Made by a program: the position numbers and the translations under genes. The notes under the pieces were generated by a model. That model ran no database searches. It was not told where the DNA came from and saw nothing but the letters and a program-made list of their open reading frames with translations. A stretch of 64,000 bases of DNA from DAOUJI01 sp965224415 (lineage in GTDB: Bacteria > Chloroflexota > Dehalococcoidia > Lucifugimonadales > JAGWBF01): contig CBDCZB010000005.1 in assembly GCA_965224415.1 (NCBI GenBank), positions 1 through 64,000 of the forward strand, written 5' to 3'. Below, piece after piece: positions 59,823-64,000 of the stretch (its first letter is position 1; each line of letters starts with the position of its first letter).

Positions 59823-60767
59823 TTGGCTAAGACGCCTCACGACGAGACAACCCCCAGCAGCGCAGACGTCGATTCGGTCGCGGTGCAGCTGAAGTCGCCC
59901 AGCGACGCCTGTCCCAAAAACCCTGTACGGTTCGCCCATCCCAGCGAGGCCGAGTTCGCCCGCATCCTGGACTTCTACGGCGTACGTTGGGACTACGAGC
60001 CCCGCTCCTTCGCCCTCAAGTGGGAAGGCGACCGGATGCAGGAAATGTTCACCCCCGACTTCTACCTGCCCGACTTGGACCTGTACGTCGAGTTGACCAC
60101 CCTGCGTCAGAAGCTGGTGACCGCGAAGAACCGCAAGCTCCGCACTCTCAGGGAACTATACCCGGAAGTCAACGTCAAGCTCCTCTACAAGCGCGACTAT
60201 CACCGCATTCTGGCCAAGTTCGGCTACGGCCCGCTGGCACAAGAGGAGGTCCAAGCAATAGACCGGGCGCTCTTCGACGCCGAGCAGGTCCAGAACCGGG
60301 TACGGGAGTTGGGGCGTCAAATTTCCCGGGACTACGCAGGCTCTCAACCCGTGCTGGTGGGGGTCCTTAAGGGCGTCATGTGTTTCATGGCCGACTTGAT
60401 GCGCTGCATATCCCTGCCTTTATCCGTGGAGACCATGTCCATTTCCAGATTCGGGGTCGACGAAGAAGGCGTCAAAATCACTAAAGACCTGGACGGAGAC
60501 ATCAAGGGCAAGCACGTCCTCATGGTGGAAGACATAGTGGACACCGGCATGACGTTGAACTACCTTCTGAACTACATAAACACTCGGGATCCCGCCTCAA
60601 TCAAAGTGTGCACCCTCTTGGACAAAAAGGTCAGGCGGCTGGTCGACGTCCCGTTGGAGTACGTGGGGTTCGAAATCCCCGACGAGTTCGTTGTGGGGTA
60701 CGGGCTGGACTACCTGGAGCGGTACAGGAACCTTCCCTTCATCGGAGTCTTGACGCCAACGGAATAG
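59823..60767 (+). CDS. PD-(D/E)XK nuclease-like domain fused to hypoxanthine phosphoribosyltransferase
   Basis: A 314-residue fusion. Residues about 35-135 look like a TnsA/PD-(D/E)XK fold: FTPDFYLPDLDLYVELTT gives Asp79 and Glu90, with Thr92 instead of the usual Lys and Lys97/Lys102 nearby. Residues about 140-314 form a type I phosphoribosyltransferase: VLVGVLKGVMCFMADL, the PRPP loop VLMVEDIVDTGMTL, and LLDKKVRRLVDV with VVGYGLDYLERYRNLP, all typical of Hpt. The start is a TTG at 59823. The purine salvage part looks intact; the nuclease part may be inactive. Confidence 0.85.
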   Translation: MAKTPHDETTPSSADVDSVAVQLKSPSDACPKNPVRFAHPSEAEFARILDFYGVRWDYEPRSFALKWEGDRMQEMFTPDFYLPDLDLYVELTTLRQKLVTAKNRKLRTLRELYPEVNVKLLYKRDYHRILAKFGYGPLAQEEVQAIDRALFDAEQVQNRVRELGRQISRDYAGSQPVLVGVLKGVMCFMADLMRCISLPLSVETMSISRFGVDEEGVKITKDLDGDIKGKHVLMVEDIVDTGMTLNYLLNYINTRDPASIKVCTLLDKKVRRLVDVPLEYVGFEIPDEFVVGYGLDYLERYRNLPFIGVLTPTE

Positions 60768-60849
60768 ACTGTCTCTCCCTGAACTACAGCACGAGGCCTC
60801 CGGGAATGCACCCTGCTTGAATCCAAGTCTAGACGGGTATTTTGCCTTC

Positions 60850-60859
60850 TGATATAGTG
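60850..60859 (+). promoter_or_regulatory. Possible extended -10 promoter
   Basis: TG-A-TATAGTG, identical to the element at 46020-46029. It would give a leader of about 135 bases before the gene at 61001. Confidence 0.35.
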
Positions 60860-61000
60860 AAATCATCGAGCGAGCGGGCGTCGTCTCGGTTTACACCCGC
60901 CGTGCAACAAGCGTAACCATACGCAGGGATTCGACCTACTGGGACACGGCCTGACAGCAGTCCAGAAGACCTCTCGGGGGAGCATCATTCGGGAGAGCTG

Positions 61001-61396
61001 ATGTCCAGCAAGTTCGAAAGGGAGATCGAGGAAATCCTCAAGCAGGCCGAGGAGGTCTTGCCTAAGGACCGGTCCCCAAGGCAAGAGCCAAAGGCCGCTG
61101 AAAGCGACCATCCCGGCCCTATCCACAAGCTGACAGGCGGCCGGGGACTTAAGATATCGGCTGGGAAGCTGATGCTGGTCAGCTTTGCGCTGCTCGTCGT
61201 AGCAATGATACTGGGAGCAACCGGAATCGGCTACGTGCTCCAGTTGGTGATCGCCGGACTGGTCCTGTTCGTAATAGCCTACGCACTCTTCTTCGTAAGG
61301 CCCGGGGCGCAGCGGTATCAGAAGAAATGGCGAGGCCGCACCGTTGACGAGCAGGACTCCCTCCTGGAACGCCTCCGTCGATGGCTTAGAAGCTAG
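61001..61396 (+). CDS. Small membrane protein
   Basis: A 131-residue protein. A charged, helical N-terminus (REIEEILKQAEEVLPKDRS) is followed by two membrane helices near residues 57-98 (LMLVSFALLVVAMILGATG, LVIAGLVLFVIAYALFFV) and a basic tail (RYQKKWRGRTV, LLERLRRWLRS). The start has GGGAGAG upstream. Similar small proteins are common in Chloroflexota without known function. Confidence 0.75.
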   Translation: MSSKFEREIEEILKQAEEVLPKDRSPRQEPKAAESDHPGPIHKLTGGRGLKISAGKLMLVSFALLVVAMILGATGIGYVLQLVIAGLVLFVIAYALFFVRPGAQRYQKKWRGRTVDEQDSLLERLRRWLRS

Positions 61397-61419
61397 CAGC
61401 CCAGATAGGCGGTAGGCGC

Positions 61420-61785
61420 TTAGTTGGCGTCACTCCCCGAACCTCTCTGCATAGACGCCTCTTCCAGAAGCCTTTCCAGTATGACGTGAGACTCGGCTTT
61501 CCTCATGTCCAGGCATGAGATGGAGACGGCCCTCCACAGGACTCCCGTAGACACCCGCGCCTCAACGGACTCTCCCAAGGCCGGCACACCCACTCCTAAG
61601 GCTTCTGCCATGCAGCGGGCCGCAGCCATGCCGCTGCGGGTGAGGTGGCATCGTGTCAGGGCGCGGCCCTCGTGGAGAAGGGTGACTCCCTGTTTGGTCT
61701 GTCGCAGAGTTACACGAACGTGGGCCTTAGGCACGGCAATGATTTCATCGGCGTACTCCAGGGCCTTCTTTCTACTCGTTCCCAT
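61420..61785 (-). CDS. Hypothetical protein downstream of the sulfite reductase gene
   Basis: A 121-residue protein (MGTSRKKALEYADEIIAVPK, then a mixed alpha/beta body with HEGRALTRCHLTRSG and ALGVGVPALGESVEAR). It begins 6 bp after the sulfite reductase stop and is surely co-transcribed with it. Three cysteines are present without a metal-site spacing. No family is recognised. A role linked to siroheme enzyme or sulfur assimilation is only a guess from position. Confidence 0.65.
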   Translation of the reverse strand: MGTSRKKALEYADEIIAVPKAHVRVTLRQTKQGVTLLHEGRALTRCHLTRSGMAAARCMAEALGVGVPALGESVEARVSTGVLWRAVSISCLDMRKAESHVILERLLEEASMQRGSGSDAN

Positions 61786-61791
61786 GGGAAG

Positions 61792-63639
61792 CTAGACGGC
61801 GCACTCCCCTTCACCCCGTTCGAGCTTGTACAGCTCCTCCTTTTTCCAGTCCATGTAGAGGTCCTGGGTGTCCGGTCCCAGAGGACCCACTTCCCGGTAG
61901 GGAGCGGCGATCTCCGCGAAAGGCTCCAGCCCCACCCGGTCCAAGAAATCTATGAACTCCTCGCCGTCGTTGCGGTTGCCTTTGTAGTAGGCCACCACGT
62001 CCTTGACCAGCTCCGGCGCCTTCTTGGCGGGCACCTTAACGCCCGGGAGCCTCTGGCCTATTCGGGCCTCTTCTACGGTCTTCTCTCCGTAGTATCCGCC
62101 CAGGAACAGCTCATAAGCCGGAAGCTGAACGCCGCCCGGCCCTTTCAAAGCCGCTCCGTGGAAGCCGATGTGGGCGATGTGGTGGAGGCCGCACCCGTTG
62201 GGACAACCGCTCATCTTGATGTGCATCTTCTTCACCAACGGATCGTCCAGATGGCCGTTCAGTGACTCCAACTCCGTACGTATGGCCTCCCCAAGGCCCA
62301 TCGAGGACGTGATGCCCAGCTTGCAGCTGTCGGTGCCGGGGCAGGAGACCACGTCGGTGATAGTGTGGGCTTCTGCGCCCGCCAGCCCAATTTCCTTCAA
62401 CCCCTTCCACACGTCGTACAGGTGCGCCTCCGGCACCCAGCGGAACGCCAGGTTCTGCTCCTGGGTCGTCCTGGCCCTGCCGCCAGTGTACTTGCGGGTG
62501 ATGTCGGCAAGCGCCCTGAACTGGTTCACATATATGTCACCCAGCGGCAGCTTCACGTAGGCTATGAAGTAACCTTCCTGCTTCTGGCCTGTCGTGTTGG
62601 TGTTCTTCCAGAACAGGAACTCGGGAGGATACTCCTGTTCGTCGCCGTTACGCGACGAAGACGTTGCAGGCGGGACCTCTTTGTGTATCTCGTCCAGATT
62701 CATGAGGGGCTTGGGGTCAATGGGCCCGATGCCCTTCAGTTCCTCCTCCACCATCTCTTTGAAGGCGTCGAAGCCGATGCGGTCTATCAGCACCTTAATC
62801 CGAGCCATCATCCGGTTCTTGCGGAGCATGTCGGACCTGTCGAATATCCTCCATAACGCCTCCGCCACCCTCAGATAGTCCTCTTCAGGCACGAACTCGT
62901 ACAGTATGTGGCCGAGCCTGGGCATGATTGAGGTGCCCCCTCCCACCATCACCTTGAAGCCCCGCTTGGAAACTCCGTCCTCCTCACGCTCCTGGGCTAT
63001 GAACGACAGATCGTGGATGGCGCCGGCCACCGCGTCATGGTCGGCGCATCCAGTGAACGAAGTCTTGAACTTCCTGGGGAAGTTCTGGGTCACGGGATGT
63101 CTGACGGCGTACCTCACATAGGCCGCCAGGTGAGGCGTCGGGTCGAACACCTCGTCTGGGCATACTCCGGCCAACGGGTCACCGACCACGTTCCGGACGG
63201 TGTTCCCGCAGGCTTCACGTGTGCTGAGGCCCACCGTTCCAATAAGGCGGATAGCGTCGGGAGTGCGTTCCAGGGGTATGTGGTGGAACTGGAAGTTCTC
63301 CCTTGTGGTCACATGGCCCTTTGCCAGAGGAGCATACTCTTCGGCCAACTGGCCCAGGACATCCATAGCCTCAGGCGTCAGTATTCCACCCGGGATTTTC
63401 ACCCTGATCATCTGGGCCTCCGGCTGACGCTGCCCGTAAACGCCCTGCCTGAGCCTGAAGGGCATGAACTGGGTGACCTCACGCTCCCCGGCGCGGAACG
63501 CCTTGATTTCTTCTTCCAGGTTGACCGTCTCCTGCTCGATGTAGGGAATGATTCCGACGGACTTCCCGGCCAGCTCCATGCTGCTCTTATGAATCTCTTG
63601 CTGTGACGCTACGTTGGGGTTGCTGACTCCACTGCTCAC
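61792..63639 (-). CDS. Ferredoxin-type sulfite/nitrite reductase
   Basis: A 615-residue siroheme enzyme with two ferredoxin-like half domains (about 70-140 and 360-430) and two siroheme/[4Fe-4S] domains. The cluster motif is CPGTDSCK then CPNGC, i.e. C-X5-C-Xn-C-X3-C. REACGNTVRNVVGDP and KFKTSFTGC are typical of the N-terminal half. Electron supply would be ferredoxin, reducing sulfite to sulfide or nitrite to ammonia; the sequence does not decide between them. It is followed by the 121-residue gene at 61420. Confidence 0.92.
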   Translation of the reverse strand: MSSGVSNPNVASQQEIHKSSMELAGKSVGIIPYIEQETVNLEEEIKAFRAGEREVTQFMPFRLRQGVYGQRQPEAQMIRVKIPGGILTPEAMDVLGQLAEEYAPLAKGHVTTRENFQFHHIPLERTPDAIRLIGTVGLSTREACGNTVRNVVGDPLAGVCPDEVFDPTPHLAAYVRYAVRHPVTQNFPRKFKTSFTGCADHDAVAGAIHDLSFIAQEREEDGVSKRGFKVMVGGGTSIMPRLGHILYEFVPEEDYLRVAEALWRIFDRSDMLRKNRMMARIKVLIDRIGFDAFKEMVEEELKGIGPIDPKPLMNLDEIHKEVPPATSSSRNGDEQEYPPEFLFWKNTNTTGQKQEGYFIAYVKLPLGDIYVNQFRALADITRKYTGGRARTTQEQNLAFRWVPEAHLYDVWKGLKEIGLAGAEAHTITDVVSCPGTDSCKLGITSSMGLGEAIRTELESLNGHLDDPLVKKMHIKMSGCPNGCGLHHIAHIGFHGAALKGPGGVQLPAYELFLGGYYGEKTVEEARIGQRLPGVKVPAKKAPELVKDVVAYYKGNRNDGEEFIDFLDRVGLEPFAEIAAPYREVGPLGPDTQDLYMDWKKEELYKLERGEGECAV

Positions 63640-63844
63640 GTTATCCTCCTGTCGGAAAAGGGGAAAAGGCGTTTACTCCAGTTTGATGCAGGCGAATGCC
63701 TCCATTGCTGCGGCGCACCCGCTCTTAGAAGGGGCGCGTACAGAGGCGAAAAAGGTCATCTTCCAGGCGCATTGCAGACAGTCTAGACTTGGCGTATGGG
63801 CTTGTCAAGAAACGGGACTGGCATTGATACCCAGTATTAAGAGC
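63640..63844. other. Non-coding stretch upstream of two divergent genes
   Basis: Between the sulfite reductase start and the promoter at 63845. I see no gene here; it presumably holds the promoter of the reductase operon, but no good -35/-10 pair stands out on the minus strand. Confidence 0.4.
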
Positions 63845-63873
63845 TTGACACTATATTGCGGCCTCGCTAATAT
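63845..63873 (+). promoter_or_regulatory. Strong sigma-70-type promoter
   Basis: TTGACA (63845-63850), 17 bp, TAATAT (63868-63873). The start near 63880 leaves a leader of about 64 bases before the partial gene at 63944. Confidence 0.75.
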
Positions 63874-63943
63874 GTGCTACAAGGGGTAGCAGAGTGCCCC
63901 TCGTTGCACAACGCCTGGTGCGGAAAGGAAAAGGTGAACTGAA

Positions 63944-64000
63944 TTGAACCCATTCAAGTTCCTTGCCGACCTGGTGGGCGCTGGAAGCCGAGTAAAGCTA
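63944..64000 (+). CDS. Start of a gene cut by the window end
   Basis: A TTG start behind AAGGAAAAGGTGA opens a frame reading MNPFKFLADLVGAGSRVKL to the last base. Position downstream of a near-consensus promoter supports it. Nineteen residues are too few to name the family. Confidence 0.55.
   Translation, partial: MNPFKFLADLVGAGSRVKL

Noticed and set aside
1..64000. tRNA, rRNA, tmRNA or CRISPR array
   Set aside because: Reading both strands I found no T-arm/cloverleaf pattern, rRNA segment or regularly spaced repeats. A covariance-model search would settle tRNAs.

Overview
The window looks like a GC-rich member of the Chloroflexota, most plausibly the SAR202/Dehalococcoidia side. That placement is an inference from gene content. 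It carries five family III (CaiB/BaiF) CoA-transferases, three luciferase-like flavin oxidoreductases, a xanthine-dehydrogenase-type molybdoenzyme, a caa3-like cytochrome oxidase cluster and a phosphatidylinositol-type lipid cluster. I see no rRNA, tRNA or CRISPR array.

Layout. 1-9.7 kb: two almost identical inverted IS630-type elements (61-1286 and 7594-8819) around a flavin monooxygenase, an FmdB zinc ribbon and a three-subunit molybdenum hydroxylase operon; the second copy splits an isochorismatase-like gene that follows a marR regulator. 9.8-10.4 kb: a broken ADP-ribosylglycohydrolase and an orphan Phd-type antitoxin. 10.5-13.5 kb: cimA-thrC. 13.5-18.5 kb: a minus-strand CoA-thioester operon (thiolase-like protein, DUF35, enoyl-CoA hydratase, two CoA-transferases). 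18.5-21 kb: a DDE transposase and small accessory genes. 21-25.3 kb: a phosphoesterase, a second CoA-transferase pair and a frameshifted flavin oxidoreductase. 25.4-27.5 kb: a two-component system. 28.5-35.7 kb: protein quality control (smpB, ctpA, hflC, hflK, ftsH). 36-43.7 kb: a DNA glycosylase, a secreted metallopeptidase, a CoA-transferase, a thioredoxin-like protein, a probable selenocysteine glutaredoxin, a trehalose-synthase-like glycosyltransferase and an SDR. 44-52.6 kb: ctaA, ctaB, cox2, cox1, cox3, cox4, ctaG, a duplicated membrane protein and sco1. 52.6-53.8 kb: infC-rpmI-rplT. 54-54.6 kb: vapBC. 54.9-56.7 kb: a beta-propeller protein followed by an IS5-type element. 56.7-59.6 kb: inositol-phosphate synthase, PimA-like glycosyltransferase and CDP-alcohol phosphatidyltransferase. 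59.8-64 kb: a nuclease-HPRT fusion, small genes and a ferredoxin-type sulfite/nitrite reductase.

The most interesting observation is at 40888-41109. A complete 73-residue glutaredoxin-like frame has an in-frame TGA exactly where the catalytic cysteine belongs. It is followed at bacterial SECIS spacing by a 10-bp hairpin with one bulged base, so I read it as a selenoprotein that ordinary gene calling would miss. Other points of note are a thiolase-like protein lacking its cysteine nucleophile inside a bbs-like operon, an HflC with four extra C-terminal beta repeats, and a PD-(D/E)XK-HPRT fusion. Both the IS630 and the IS5 transposases appear to need a -1 frameshift on a run of eight A. Several promoters with -35/-10 boxes 17 bp apart can be read directly; one places the marR transcript start at or beside its ATG.
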